A stretch of DNA of 18,594 nt. Source: Bacillota bacterium (lineage in GTDB: Bacteria > Bacillota > Dethiobacteria > DTU022). Position numbers and translations under genes: made by a program. The stretch spans positions 1-18,594 of the forward strand of contig JAAZHP010000148.1 of NCBI GenBank assembly GCA_012510625.1, given 5' to 3'. The notes below the pieces were generated by a model. The model was not told the DNA's origin, searched no databases, and was given only the letters and a program-made list of their open reading frames with translations. Of the stretch, positions 6,516 through 14,530 are shown piece by piece. Each line of letters begins with the position of its first letter. Position 1 is the first letter of the stretch.

Positions 6516-6521
6516 TATTTT
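6493..6521 (+). promoter_or_regulatory. Sigma-A promoter of the hrcA-grpE-dnaK operon
   Basis: A perfect TTGACA at 6493-6498 and TATTTT at 6516-6521 are separated by exactly 17 bp, placing the transcript start near 6528, four bases before the CIRCE operator. The -35 box lies within the last codons of the preceding gene. Confidence 0.85.
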
Positions 6522-6531
6522 GATAGAGAAG

Positions 6532-6558
6532 TTAGCACTCGTCTCCTATGAGTGCTAA
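6532..6558. promoter_or_regulatory. CIRCE operator (HrcA binding site)
   Basis: TTAGCACTC (6532-6540), a 9-base spacer, and GAGTGCTAA (6550-6558) match the CIRCE consensus perfectly in both arms. It overlaps the expected transcript start and lies 21 bp before hrcA, so HrcA should repress its own operon and release it on heat shock. Confidence 0.98.
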
Positions 6559-6579
6559 CATAACCGAGGGGGTTGCGGA

Positions 6580-7608
6580 GTGGAGGTTCTTAGCGAAAGG
6601 AAAAAGCGGATCCTGCATGCTGTTGTAGCCAGCCATATTAAGACGGCTGACCCGGTGGGCTCGCGAACCGTGGCCAGAACGTACCGCATGGGGCTTAGCT
6701 CGGCGACAATACGCAATGAAATGGCTGATCTTGAAGAGATGGGCTACCTGGAGCAGCCGCACACCTCTGCCGGACGGATTCCTTCTCAGAAAGGCTACCG
6801 GTATTACGTGGATCACCTTATGACCAGCAGCAAGCTCAGCGATGAAGAGGAGCTTTCCATCAGCCGTTCTCTGAGCAGTGAAAAGATGCGGGAAATCGAG
6901 CAGATCATCGCCAACGCGGTGAAGGTCTTGTCGGCGGTGACCAGGCAGACCTCCCTGATCATGGGCCCGCAATTTCAGAAAAGCACTTTTCAGCAAATGC
7001 GCATCCTGCCCCTGGACGAGAGAAGGGGGCTGGTGGTGCTGATTACCGACAGCGGTTTTATCAAAAACAAGGTTATCGAACTGAACCAGAGCCTATCTCC
7101 GCCGGAGCTGCAGCAGGTCGTCTCATACCTTAACCATAAACTCTTCGGGCTATCCATTGATCAGGTCACCACTTCGCTGATCAACGAACTGAAGCGCGAT
7201 CTTTTCAGGCGCCTGGAGATATTGGAGCAGGCTTTTATTTTGCTGGAAGAAAGTCTCCGGGAAGAGCAGCAGGCCCGCGTATACCTGGGGGGAACCACCA
7301 ATATCTTAAGCCAGCCCGAGTTCAAGAGCGTTGATAAGATTCACCGGATGCTCTCCCTCTTTGAGCAGGAATCACTATTATTTGAAATTTTGGAAAAAGG
7401 TTTATCTGAAGAGGGAATCGTGGTTAAAATCGGTACGGAAAATGAGTATGAAGATATTCACGAATGCAGCCTGATCACGGCGACTTATAAAATAAAACAG
7501 CGAGTTCTCGGGACCATCGGAGTGCTCGGTCCCACGAGGATGGATTACCGGTGGATTATCGCCGTCTTGCGCTGCCTGGTAGATCAGCTGAACCGGACAT
7601 TGAGTTAG
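6580..7608 (+). CDS. hrcA: Heat-inducible transcription repressor HrcA
   Basis: A 342-residue repressor that binds CIRCE and depends on the GroEL system for activity. The N-terminal winged-helix DNA-binding domain covers about 4-75, with VGSRTVARTYRMGLSSATIRN as the helix-turn-helix and HTSAGRIPSQKGYRYYVD as the conserved wing; the GAF-like and dimerisation regions fill the rest, ending in a GVLGPTRMDYRWII segment typical of the family. Length is normal. The start is GTG at 6580, with GAGGGGG at 6566-6572. It is the first gene after CIRCE, and grpE follows after 47 bp. The lepA and hemW genes that lie between spoIIP and hrcA in Bacillus are missing here. Confidence 0.97.
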   Translation: MEVLSERKKRILHAVVASHIKTADPVGSRTVARTYRMGLSSATIRNEMADLEEMGYLEQPHTSAGRIPSQKGYRYYVDHLMTSSKLSDEEELSISRSLSSEKMREIEQIIANAVKVLSAVTRQTSLIMGPQFQKSTFQQMRILPLDERRGLVVLITDSGFIKNKVIELNQSLSPPELQQVVSYLNHKLFGLSIDQVTTSLINELKRDLFRRLEILEQAFILLEESLREEQQARVYLGGTTNILSQPEFKSVDKIHRMLSLFEQESLLFEILEKGLSEEGIVVKIGTENEYEDIHECSLITATYKIKQRVLGTIGVLGPTRMDYRWIIAVLRCLVDQLNRTLS

Positions 7609-7655
7609 ATATGCAATGCCAAGGCGTTATACCTCATACGAATAGGAGCATGGTG

Positions 7656-8276
7656 ATGGAAAAGGAGAAGAAAGAAAGAGCAAACACCGCAGAGACTGCC
7701 GGTGAAGCTGCGGTGGACAGAGAAGATTTGCCGGAAAAATCTCCGGGTCCGGCTACCGGAGAAGAGGCGCCGGAAGCAGGTGAAAGCGCGGAGACGGTAC
7801 CGGCCGGCCCGGAGGCTGAACCTGCATCAGACTGGGAGCGCGAGAAAGAAGAACTAATAAGCCTGGTGCAGCGAAAGCAGGCCGATCTTGATAATTTTCG
7901 AAGGATCAGCCGGATGAAAGAGGAAGAGATCCGGGCATACGGCCTTTTCAACTTTCTGGAAAAACTGCTCCCCGTTCTAGATAACCTGGAGAGGGCCCTG
8001 GCGACGGCCCATGAAGATGAAAGCGTTCCTGAATCCCATCTCAAGGGCCTGCTGATGATCCAAAAGCAGTTGCAGCAGCTGCTCGAACAGGAAGGCGTTG
8101 TTGAGATCGAGGCTGCGGGGAAGCAGTTTGATCCTCACCTTCACGAAGCAGTGATGCAGACTGCGGAAGGAGAGGGCGAGCCCGGCAGCGTGGTTGAAGA
8201 GCTCCAAAAGGGTTATCTTTATAAAGATCGGGTTCTGCGCCATGCTAAAGTCAAGGTATTGCAAGTTCAGCAGTAA
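7656..8276 (+). CDS. grpE: Nucleotide exchange factor GrpE
   Basis: A 206-residue co-chaperone that releases ADP from DnaK. The first 60 residues are acidic and low in complexity, about 60-145 form the long coiled-coil helix (EREKEELISLVQRKQADLDNF and on), and 146-205 form the beta domain with the family signature FDPHLHEAV...GYLYKDRVLRHAKVKV. The ATG at 7656 is chosen because AGGAG (7644-7648) lies seven bases upstream; the ATG at 7650 is only one base from it, and the open frame further upstream overlaps hrcA and has no family similarity. The gene lies between hrcA and dnaK in the CIRCE operon. Confidence 0.96.
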   Translation: MEKEKKERANTAETAGEAAVDREDLPEKSPGPATGEEAPEAGESAETVPAGPEAEPASDWEREKEELISLVQRKQADLDNFRRISRMKEEEIRAYGLFNFLEKLLPVLDNLERALATAHEDESVPESHLKGLLMIQKQLQQLLEQEGVVEIEAAGKQFDPHLHEAVMQTAEGEGEPGSVVEELQKGYLYKDRVLRHAKVKVLQVQQ

Positions 8277-8316
8277 ATAAAAATATGGGCTGTGATTGTA
8301 AAAGGAGGTTACCGGG

Positions 8317-10182
8317 ATGGGTAAAGTAGTAGGCATCGATCTGGGCACAACAAATTCGGCAGTCGCCGTGCTTATGGGAAGCGAACCCGAAATAATACCG
8401 AATGCAGAAGGAAACCGCCTGACTTCGTCGGTGGTAGCCTTTACCAAGGATGGCCAGAGACTGGTGGGACAGGTGGCCAAAAGGCAGGCCATTACCAACC
8501 CCGAGAGGACGATCCTCTCGATCAAGCGGGAGATGGGGACGGATCACCGGGTAGAGATTGACGGGAAGAAGTATACGCCCCAGGAGATCGCGGCGATGAT
8601 CCTGAAAAAGCTGAAGACCGATGCTGAGAATTACCTCGGGGAGAGCGTCACCCAGGCGGTAATTACGGTGCCGGCTTACTTCAGCGACAGCCAGCGCCAG
8701 GCCACGAAGGACGCCGGGACCATTGCCGGGCTGGAGGTGCTGCGGATCATCAACGAGCCTACCGCGGCGGCTCTCGCTTACGGCCTCGATAAAAAAGGAG
8801 AGCAGAAGATCCTCGTTTTCGACCTTGGGGGCGGCACCTTTGACGTCTCCCTGCTGGAACTGGGCGACAACGTAGTCGAAGTCCTGGCTACCAGCGGCAA
8901 CAACCGCCTCGGAGGAGACGACTTCGACGAGCGGATCATAAATTACGTGGCCGATGAATTCAGGAAGGAGCATGGCATCGACCTGCGCGAGGACCGGATG
9001 GCCCTGCAGCGTCTCAAGGAGGCGGCGGAGAAGGCGAAAGTGGAGCTCTCTTCGGTAACCTCCACCGATATCAACCTTCCCTTTATTACCGCCACCCAGG
9101 CCGGCCCCAAGCATCTCGAGATGACCCTGACGCGGGCTAAGTTCGAGGAGCTTACCGCCGACCTGGTGGAAAAGACCATGGGGCCGACCCGCCAGGCTCT
9201 TTCCGACGCCGGCCTGAAACCGGAGCAAATTGATGAAATTGTCCTCGTGGGCGGTTCAACGCGCATTCCTGCCGTTCAGGAGGCGATCCGGCGCCTTCTG
9301 GGCAAAGAGCCTCGTAAAGGGGTCAACCCCGACGAGGTCGTGGCCCTGGGAGCGGCCTACCAGGCTGCGGTGCTTGCCGGCGAGGCCAAGGATATTCTCC
9401 TGCTCGATGTAACCCCGCTCTCTCTCGGTATCGAGACGCTGGGCAACGTCTTTACCAAGATCATCGAGCGCAATACCACCATCCCCACAAGCAAGAAACA
9501 GATCTTCTCCACCGCTGCCGACAACCAGACCAGCGTGGAGGTCCATGTGCTGCAGGGAGAGCGGCCGCGGGCATCGGACAACAAAACGCTGGGCCGCTTC
9601 ATGCTGGACGGGATCCCGCCGGCGCCCCGCGGAGTGCCGCAGATAGAGGTGAGCTTTGATATAGACGCCAACGGTATTGTTAATGTCTCGGCAAAAGACC
9701 TGGCTACCGGCAAGGAGCAGCATATTACCATTACCGCCTCCAGCGGGCTGGACAAAGGGCAGATCGAGAGGATGGTCCGCGAGGCGGAATCGTACGCCGA
9801 GGAAGACCGCAAATGGCAGGAGCTGGCCGAGGCGCGCAATAAGGCCGACTCCCTGGCCTACCAGGCGGAAAAATCGCTGAAAGATCTCGGTGACAAGGTC
9901 GAGCCGGCCAAAGCCGAAGAGGTGCGCAAAGCCGCGGAGGAGCTGCGGGAGGCGGCGAAGGGCGACGACCTGGATAAGATTAACCGGGCCACCGAGAAAT
10001 TGAACGGCTATCTGCACGAGCTCTCGGCAAAGCTTTACGAGCAGGCCCGGGCGCAGCAGGCCGGAGATGCCGGCGCTGCCGGCGGAGCTGCCGGAACGGC
10101 GGGAGAAGGCGGTTCTGCAGGCCAGGATGAAAACGTGGTTGATGCCGATTACGATATCAAAGACGACAAGGAGGGCAAGTAG
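8317..10182 (+). CDS. dnaK: Molecular chaperone DnaK (Hsp70)
   Basis: A 621-residue ATP-driven chaperone of cytosolic proteins. The ATPase domain (about 1-360) has GIDLGTTNS (6-14), the catalytic Lys70 in [20 protein letters not shown] (166-178) and [10 protein letters not shown] (309-318). The linker DVTPLSLG is at 364-371, the substrate domain about 380-480, and the helical lid runs to a Gly/Ala-rich tail (580-602) that ends in an acidic stretch. The gap after about residue 75 is the deletion shared by Gram-positive DnaK proteins, which supports the Firmicute assignment. AAAGGAGG lies about ten bases before the ATG. grpE ends 40 bp upstream; dnaJ, normally adjacent, is 512 bp downstream. 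Confidence 0.98.
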   Translation: MGKVVGIDLGTTNSAVAVLMGSEPEIIPNAEGNRLTSSVVAFTKDGQRLVGQVAKRQAITNPERTILSIKREMGTDHRVEIDGKKYTPQEIAAMILKKLKTDAENYLGESVTQAVITVPAYFSDSQRQATKDAGTIAGLEVLRIINEPTAAALAYGLDKKGEQKILVFDLGGGTFDVSLLELGDNVVEVLATSGNNRLGGDDFDERIINYVADEFRKEHGIDLREDRMALQRLKEAAEKAKVELSSVTSTDINLPFITATQAGPKHLEMTLTRAKFEELTADLVEKTMGPTRQALSDAGLKPEQIDEIVLVGGSTRIPAVQEAIRRLLGKEPRKGVNPDEVVALGAAYQAAVLAGEAKDILLLDVTPLSLGIETLGNVFTKIIERNTTIPTSKKQIFSTAADNQTSVEVHVLQGERPRASDNKTLGRFMLDGIPPAPRGVPQIEVSFDIDANGIVNVSAKDLATGKEQHITITASSGLDKGQIERMVREAESYAEEDRKWQELAEARNKADSLAYQAEKSLKDLGDKVEPAKAEEVRKAAEELREAAKGDDLDKINRATEKLNGYLHELSAKLYEQARAQQAGDAGAAGGAAGTAGEGGSAGQDENVVDADYDIKDDKEGK

Positions 10183-10195
10183 CCCTTTCCCTTGT

Positions 10196-10233
10196 CATTG
10201 CTCTGGCGTAGGGGCGGGGTTCCACCCCCACCC
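10196..10233. repeat. GC hairpin repeat, copy 1 (solo half-element)
   Basis: The 29-base core GGCGTAGGGGCGGGGTTCC... at 10205-10233 differs from copies 2 and 3 at one base near its end. Some similarity to them also extends upstream to about 10196, but the partner hairpin is absent, so this looks like a truncated element. Confidence 0.75.
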
Positions 10234-10351
10234 AAAACATGCTGGTGATCACAGCCACAGCACTATCGCCATTGCCGGTTAGGCATGATGTTGTGCAGTA
10301 GAGGTCTTTTGCTCTAAACGCGTTGCTGGTATTGTATACAGTTGCGGGTTT

Positions 10352-10431
10352 GGGCGGCCCAATGGGCCGCCCCTACAAACCTGGATGTTATTCATGGCGC
10401 TAGGCGTAGGGGCGGGGTTCCACCCCCGCCC
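10352..10431. repeat. Paired hairpin repeat unit A
   Basis: A perfect hairpin GGGCGGCCC-AAT-GGGCCGCCC (10352-10372) ends in CCTAC; after about 29 bases a second hairpin of the type GGGCGGGGT-TCC-ACCCCCGCCC begins with GTAGGGGCGG (core 10403-10431). The two hairpins share the GTAGGGGCGG head in opposite orientation, as in paired REP (BIME-like) elements. Confidence 0.8.
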
Positions 10432-10474
10432 GAGATAGACGCGGATTTGGGTATTGTTTTCCGATACGGTTTTT

Positions 10475-10553
10475 AGCGGCCCAATGGGCTGCCCCTACTA
10501 ACCTGGATGTCATTCGTTGCGCTAGGCGTAGGGGCGGGGTTCCACCCCCGCCC
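10475..10553. repeat. Paired hairpin repeat unit B
   Basis: A second copy of the two-hairpin unit lies exactly 122 bp after the first. Its first hairpin (10476-10492) is GCGGCCC-AAT-GGGCTGC, with one changed base that keeps pairing as a wobble; the spacer begins CTAACCTGGATGTCATTC, close to unit A, and the second core (10525-10553) is identical to copy 2. Weaker similarity extends upstream of both units, so the tandem period is probably the full 122 bp. Confidence 0.8.
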
Positions 10554-10626
10554 GATGCAGGGTTTACCCCCTTCCAGGCCACCGCACAAGCCGCTTCTGC
10601 AGCCTGGCGCCGGGGATGCACGGACT

Positions 10627-10648
10627 CCCCCCTTTTCAAAAAGGGGGG
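10627..10648. repeat. C6T4/A4G6 hairpin upstream of dnaJ
   Basis: CCCCCCTTTT (10627-10636) and AAAAGGGGGG (10639-10648) are perfect 10-bp arms around a 2-base loop, followed by CCGGGGGGG and ATTTT. This CCCCC/TTTT palindrome type is dispersed in many bacterial genomes. It is not followed by a T tract on the plus strand, so it is not a standard terminator. Confidence 0.7.
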
Positions 10649-10694
10649 CCGGGGGGGATTTTAAATGTCAGGCGCCCGGAGGATGAAAAATTAG

Positions 10695-11822
10695 ATGGCG
10701 GAAAACAAAAGGGATTATTACGAAGTCCTGGGAATAGATCGTAACGCTTCCACCGAGGAGATAAAAAAAGCCTACCGCAGGCTGGCGCGAAAGTATCACC
10801 CTGATTTCAACAAGGATGACCCCCGCGCCGAAGAGAAATTCAAGGAGATCAACGAAGCTTACGAGGTCCTCTCTGACCCCCAGAAGCGGGAGCGCTATGA
10901 TCACTTCGGGCACGATCCCGGATTTGGCCCCGGAGCCGGCGGGGGTTTCGAAGGTTTTGGCGGCTTTGAAAGCATCTTTGAAGACTTATTCGGCGGGCTG
11001 GGCGGCTTTGGACGGCGCCGCCCGCCCGGCCCGGAGCAGGGGCAGCACCTGCGCTACGATCTTGAGATCACCCTGGAGGATGCTTTTCAAGGCGGAACAA
11101 AGGAGATCCGGGTCTCCCGCTCCGAAATCTGCCCCGAATGCCGGGGCAGCCGGTCCCGTCCCGGGACCAAACCAGAGACCTGCCCCGCCTGCGGCGGCAG
11201 CGGTCAGCAGCAGGTCACCCGCGACACTCTCTTTGGCCGCATGATTAACATCCAGACCTGTCTCAACTGCTCCGGGAGGGGTACTATCGTGAAAGAGCCC
11301 TGTCCGGCTTGCCGCGGCCAGGGCCGGGTTGTCCGCGAGCGGACTATCGAGGTTAAAATACCGCCCGGGGTGGCCCATGGGACCCGCCTGCGCATACAGG
11401 GCGAAGGTGAAGCGGGGCTGCGCGGCGGCCCGCCGGGCGATCTTTATGTTGTTATCAGCATTCGCCGGCACAAGCTTTTCAGGCGGGAAAGGGATGACCT
11501 GATTTACGAGCTGCCCCTGCAGATGGCCATGGCGGCCCTGGGTACCGAGGTGGAAGTGCCGACCCTGGACGGGACGGTGACGATGAAGATCCCAGAAGGA
11601 ACGCAGCCCGGCACGGTATTCCGGCTCAGGGGCAAGGGGATGCCTCGCCTCCATGGCCTGGGCAAAGGGGACCTGAGGGTAACAGTAAAAGTGGTGGTTC
11701 CGAAACGGCTTACAGCGAGAGAAAGGGAGCTCTTAAAGGAGCTGGCGCAGCTGAGCCCTTCGGAAGAAAAAGGCAAAGGTTTCTTTGACCGGATGAAAGA
11801 TGCTTTCGGCGGCAGCCATTAA
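10695..11822 (+). CDS. dnaJ: Chaperone DnaJ (Hsp40)
   Basis: A 375-residue co-chaperone that delivers substrates to DnaK and stimulates its ATPase. Domains in order: J domain (about 6-69) with the essential HPD at 35-37; Gly/Phe-rich region (about 72-106); zinc domain with four CxxC repeats starting at Cys146, Cys163, Cys189 and Cys203; and a two-part C-terminal substrate domain to about 340. The first zinc repeat reads CPECRGS, slightly off the CxxCxGxG pattern. A GGAGG at 10678-10682 is 12 bases from the ATG, longer than usual, but an ATG directly after it (10683) meets a stop at once. Unlike in the common cluster, dnaJ is split from dnaK by repeats, and prmA does not follow it; rsmE comes after 18 bp. 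Confidence 0.97.
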   Translation: MAENKRDYYEVLGIDRNASTEEIKKAYRRLARKYHPDFNKDDPRAEEKFKEINEAYEVLSDPQKRERYDHFGHDPGFGPGAGGGFEGFGGFESIFEDLFGGLGGFGRRRPPGPEQGQHLRYDLEITLEDAFQGGTKEIRVSRSEICPECRGSRSRPGTKPETCPACGGSGQQQVTRDTLFGRMINIQTCLNCSGRGTIVKEPCPACRGQGRVVRERTIEVKIPPGVAHGTRLRIQGEGEAGLRGGPPGDLYVVISIRRHKLFRRERDDLIYELPLQMAMAALGTEVEVPTLDGTVTMKIPEGTQPGTVFRLRGKGMPRLHGLGKGDLRVTVKVVVPKRLTARERELLKELAQLSPSEEKGKGFFDRMKDAFGGSH

Positions 11823-11840
11823 GCCGGGCAAGGAGTGCAG

Positions 11841-12593
11841 ATGCATTATTTCTTCAAAGAAGGTTCGTCCCTGGCGGCGGGCCGGTTAATTGAACTAGAT
11901 CCGGACGATCTGAATCATGCCTACCGGGTTCTCCGGCTGCGGGAAAACAGCGTCGTCGCTGTCGCCGACGGCCGGGGTGCGGCGTTCAAAGGAATTATCG
12001 AATCCATCGGCCAGCAAGCCGCTTTCATCCGGCTTGGCGATCCCCTGCCGGCCGCTGAATCGCCCCTGCGGATTGTCCTCCTCCAGGGGTTGGCCAAGGG
12101 AGAGAAGATGGATCTGATCATCCGCCAGGCAACGGAGCTGGGGGTGCAGCGGATTGTTCCCATTGTCACGGAGCGGAGCATTCCCCGCCTTGACGAATCC
12201 CGCGAAGCGAATCGCTTGAAACGCTGGCGGAAAGTGGCCCGGGCGGCGGCGGCGCAGTGCCGCCGGGCTTTTCTTCCCGAAGTTTTCCCGGTGCATGATT
12301 TTAACGGGGCGCTGTCCCTGCTGGAAGGGCGGGAAGCGCTGGTCCCCTGGGAGGAAGAGAAAGAATGCGGCCTGGAAAGCCTGTTGAAACAACCTCTTCC
12401 GGCGAAAGAGGCTGTTTATATCTTTATCGGCCCTGAAGGAGGCTTCGGCATGCGGGAAATAGAGGCGCTGACTGCCGCCGGGGCCCGCACTTTCCACCTG
12501 GGACCGCGCATATTGCGCACGGAGACAGCCGCCGCGGTAACCGTAGGCCTGATCCAGGCTGCATGGGGCGATCTGGGGGTGGGCTCAAGATAA
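11841..12593 (+). CDS. rsmE: 16S rRNA (uracil1498-N3)-methyltransferase RsmE
   Basis: A 250-residue SPOUT-class methyltransferase that methylates U1498 of 16S rRNA using SAM. An N-terminal PUA-like domain (about 1-70, with LDPDDLNHAYRVLRLR) is followed by the trefoil-knot domain: LLQGLAKGEKMDLIIRQATELGV, IVPIVTERSI, then FIGPEGGF and the knot LGPRILRTETAAAVTV. The ATG at 11841 is used because AGGAG (11831-11835) is five bases upstream; a GTG at 11835 would start inside that site. Length is normal. It follows dnaJ by 18 bp and overlaps mtaB. In Bacillus prmA lies between dnaJ and rsmE, but not here. Confidence 0.95.
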   Translation: MHYFFKEGSSLAAGRLIELDPDDLNHAYRVLRLRENSVVAVADGRGAAFKGIIESIGQQAAFIRLGDPLPAAESPLRIVLLQGLAKGEKMDLIIRQATELGVQRIVPIVTERSIPRLDESREANRLKRWRKVARAAAAQCRRAFLPEVFPVHDFNGALSLLEGREALVPWEEEKECGLESLLKQPLPAKEAVYIFIGPEGGFGMREIEALTAAGARTFHLGPRILRTETAAAVTVGLIQAAWGDLGVGSR

Positions 12594-13909
12594 AAAAGAA
12601 AAAAGTGGCCTTTTATACCCTTGGCTGCAAAGTCAATTTTTGTGAAACCGAGGCGCTGCAGGCCCTTTTTGAAAAAGCGGGCTACAGCGTAACCGATTTT
12701 AGCCGTCCGGCCGACGTATATGTAATCAACACCTGTACAGTCACCGGCTTGAGCGATCACAAGTCGCGCAAGGCTATCCGCCGCGCCAGGCGGCGCGCCC
12801 CGGAGGCGATCATCGTGGCCACGGGGTGCTATGCGCAGGGGTTTCCGGAAGAAGTAGAAGCGTTGGAACAGGCGGACCTGGTCATCGGTACGCACGGCCG
12901 GGAAAATCTGCCCCAGATCGTGGCCTCGCTCGAGCAGGACCGATCCCCCCGCGGGCTGGTCCGGCCTTACGGCGCCCGGGGCTCTTTTGAGATGCTCCCG
13001 CCGGCGCGGCGCCGCGGCCGGACGCGGGGTTTTCTTAAAATACAGGAAGGATGCAACCAGGGATGTACATACTGCATCATTCCCACGGTGCGGGGACCGC
13101 TGCGCAGCCTGCCTATCGAAGAGGCGGTAGCGCGCGCCCAGGCCATGGTTGAGAGCGGCTACCGGGAGATTGTCTTGACGGGAATTCATTTGGGCCTTTA
13201 CGGCGCCGACCTGGAGCAGGTTACCCTGGGGGCGCTCCTGGATGAACTTGAGCGAATACCGGGCCTGCTGCGCCTCCGCCTTAGCTCCATAGAACCCTCC
13301 GATATTACCGGGGAGCTGGTGGAGCGGATTATCTCTTCAGAGAAGATTTGCCCGCACTTGCATATCCCTCTCCAAAGCGGTGATGGAGAAATCCTCAAAC
13401 TGATGAACCGTCCATACACTCCCGAGGAATATCTTTACCTGGTCCGGTGGCTGCGGGAGCTGAAAAGCGACCTGGCCATCAGCGCCGATGTCATGGTCGG
13501 TTTTCCCGGGGAGAAAGAAGAGCATCACCGGCGCAGCCTTTCCTTTGTCCGGAGTGTAAACTTCAGCCGGCTCCATGTTTTTGCCTATTCCCCCCGCCCC
13601 GGAACGCCGGCGGCGGAATTCCCCGGCCAGGTTGAGAGCGCGGTTAAGGAGCGGCGCAGCCGCGAGATGATTGAGCTGGGGAAAAAGATGGCCGCCTCCT
13701 TTCGCCGGAAATTTATCGGCTCGCTGCAGGAGGTCCTTATTGAAAAGGTCAGCCCTTATGATTTCGGAGAGGGCTTAACGCCCCACTACCTGCGTACCAG
13801 GGTGGCGCTCGACGGGAGAGGGCGCGGCTGGCCGGGGAAGGCGGTAACCGCAAAAATCGAAAAAGAAGAGGGCCAATTTCTTTGGGGTGACCCTATACGG
13901 CAGACATAA
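12563..13909 (+). CDS. mtaB: tRNA t6A37 methylthiotransferase MtaB
   Basis: A 448-residue radical-SAM enzyme that converts t6A37 of ANN-decoding tRNAs to ms2t6A; it needs two [4Fe-4S] clusters. The N-terminal MTTase domain carries Cys22 (YTLGCKVN), Cys58 (NTCTVT) and Cys89 (ATGCYAQ). The radical-SAM cluster cysteines are 164, 168 and 171 in EGCNQGCTYCIIP, followed by VRGPLRS, and a short TRAM-like domain ends the protein. The TLGCKVN and HIPLQSGD forms fit MtaB rather than MiaB. The ATG at 12563 overlaps the end of rsmE by 31 bp and has only a weak CCAGG upstream; an internal GTG at 12605 is possible. Its Fe-S need links it to the isc operon in the same window. Confidence 0.94.
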   Translation: MGRSGGGLKIKKKKVAFYTLGCKVNFCETEALQALFEKAGYSVTDFSRPADVYVINTCTVTGLSDHKSRKAIRRARRRAPEAIIVATGCYAQGFPEEVEALEQADLVIGTHGRENLPQIVASLEQDRSPRGLVRPYGARGSFEMLPPARRRGRTRGFLKIQEGCNQGCTYCIIPTVRGPLRSLPIEEAVARAQAMVESGYREIVLTGIHLGLYGADLEQVTLGALLDELERIPGLLRLRLSSIEPSDITGELVERIISSEKICPHLHIPLQSGDGEILKLMNRPYTPEEYLYLVRWLRELKSDLAISADVMVGFPGEKEEHHRRSLSFVRSVNFSRLHVFAYSPRPGTPAAEFPGQVESAVKERRSREMIELGKKMAASFRRKFIGSLQEVLIEKVSPYDFGEGLTPHYLRTRVALDGRGRGWPGKAVTAKIEKEEGQFLWGDPIRQT

Positions 13910-13915
13910 ACGAAG

Positions 13916-13980
13916 AAGCGGTGCATAAAAATATGGTAAAGTCCCTTAAGGGAAGGGGAGAGCTTTCTGATGCACCGCTT
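13916..13980 (+). promoter_or_regulatory. Inverted repeat enclosing the start of the next gene
   Basis: AAGCGGTGCAT (13916-13926) and ATGCACCGCTT (13970-13980) are perfect 11-bp inverted arms. The right arm begins with the ATG start codon of the following gene. Between the arms lie a perfect palindrome TCCCTTAAGGGA (13942-13953) and the ribosome binding site (AAGGGGAGAG, about 13953-13962). In mRNA the long stem would bury the start codon and enclose the ribosome binding site in a loop; as DNA it could be an operator. Confidence 0.65.
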
Positions 13981-14530
13981 TCTTGTCATTGAGGCAAAAC
14001 GCCTGCTGCCCCTTTTGTTTCTGCTGGTCCTCCTGGTAAGCCTCTCGATCTATGACAATTTCTTTCGTGAATATCCGGTGGTGGCTCCCGAAGATGAACT
14101 GAAAAACGCCATTGCTTTTGTCACTGCCGACCAGGGTGAGATCAGCGTTCCCACCTCATTCGAGGTGATTAGCTCTGCTGAAGCCTGGTCCGGTTTGGAA
14201 CAGGAACATGCGACTTTGCCCGATTACCCGTTCAATCCTGCTTACGAGTACGCCATCAGCGCAGTGAACGGCGAAATTAAAAGTGTGCAGGTGTTTCCCC
14301 AGGAGGACGGCATAATCCAGGTCCAGGTTAAGGTTGCCGAGCAGCCGAACAGTTATCACCTCGTCACCGTGGAGCGGGAGAAGATCGGGGAGCAGGCCCG
14401 CTGGCTTTTCTTGGATGATAACGACCGGATCCTCCACGAGATTCTCATACCGGGTGAAGATGGCGAGGCTCAAAACGGCGTGGACTCGGCGGAATCTTCG
14501 GTGCAGGATGGAGAATCAGCAGGCGATTAA
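13970..14530 (+). CDS. Unrecognised single-pass membrane protein
   Basis: A 186-residue protein I do not recognise. A short basic N-terminus (MHRFLVIEAKR) is followed by a hydrophobic segment at 12-28, then an acidic, mostly beta-like extracytoplasmic domain of about 130 residues (NGEIKSVQVFP, IIQVQVKVAEQPNSYHLVTVE), and an acidic, disordered tail from about 160. There is no cysteine and no catalytic motif. The fold pattern faintly recalls the PrcB C-terminal domain family, but that is a guess. A good purine-rich site lies 8-15 bases before the ATG. It starts 60 bp after mtaB, has an inverted repeat over its start, and shares a TTAA with the convergent HAD gene, where both stop codons lie. 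Confidence 0.75.
   Translation: MHRFLVIEAKRLLPLLFLLVLLVSLSIYDNFFREYPVVAPEDELKNAIAFVTADQGEISVPTSFEVISSAEAWSGLEQEHATLPDYPFNPAYEYAISAVNGEIKSVQVFPQEDGIIQVQVKVAEQPNSYHLVTVEREKIGEQARWLFLDDNDRILHEILIPGEDGEAQNGVDSAESSVQDGESAGD

Larger units (their letters stand above)
10183..10694. other. 512-bp repeat-filled gap between dnaK and dnaJ
   Basis: No believable gene is present; a small open frame on the minus strand (10400-10639) is made of the repeats. The region has three copies of a GC-rich hairpin, two copies of a second hairpin facing it, a C6T4/A4G6 hairpin near the end, and about 100 bp (10240-10345) in which I see nothing. There is no CIRCE and no clear promoter or T-tailed terminator, so whether dnaJ is transcribed with dnaK cannot be told. 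Confidence 0.8.

Noticed and set aside
8251..9228. 325-codon open frame opposite dnaK
   Set aside because: Antisense shadow of dnaK; such long antisense frames are common over dnaK because of its codon use.
10196..10558. Repeat array between dnaK and dnaJ as a CRISPR array
   Set aside because: Only two or three copies at unequal spacing, each strongly palindromic, with similar rather than unique spacers, and no cas genes.
10400..10639. 79-codon open frame on the minus strand between dnaK and dnaJ
   Set aside because: It consists largely of the GC-rich hairpin repeats and has no protein-like composition or ribosome binding site.
10627..10660. Rho-independent terminator before dnaJ
   Set aside because: The stem is followed by CC and seven G, not by a T tract.
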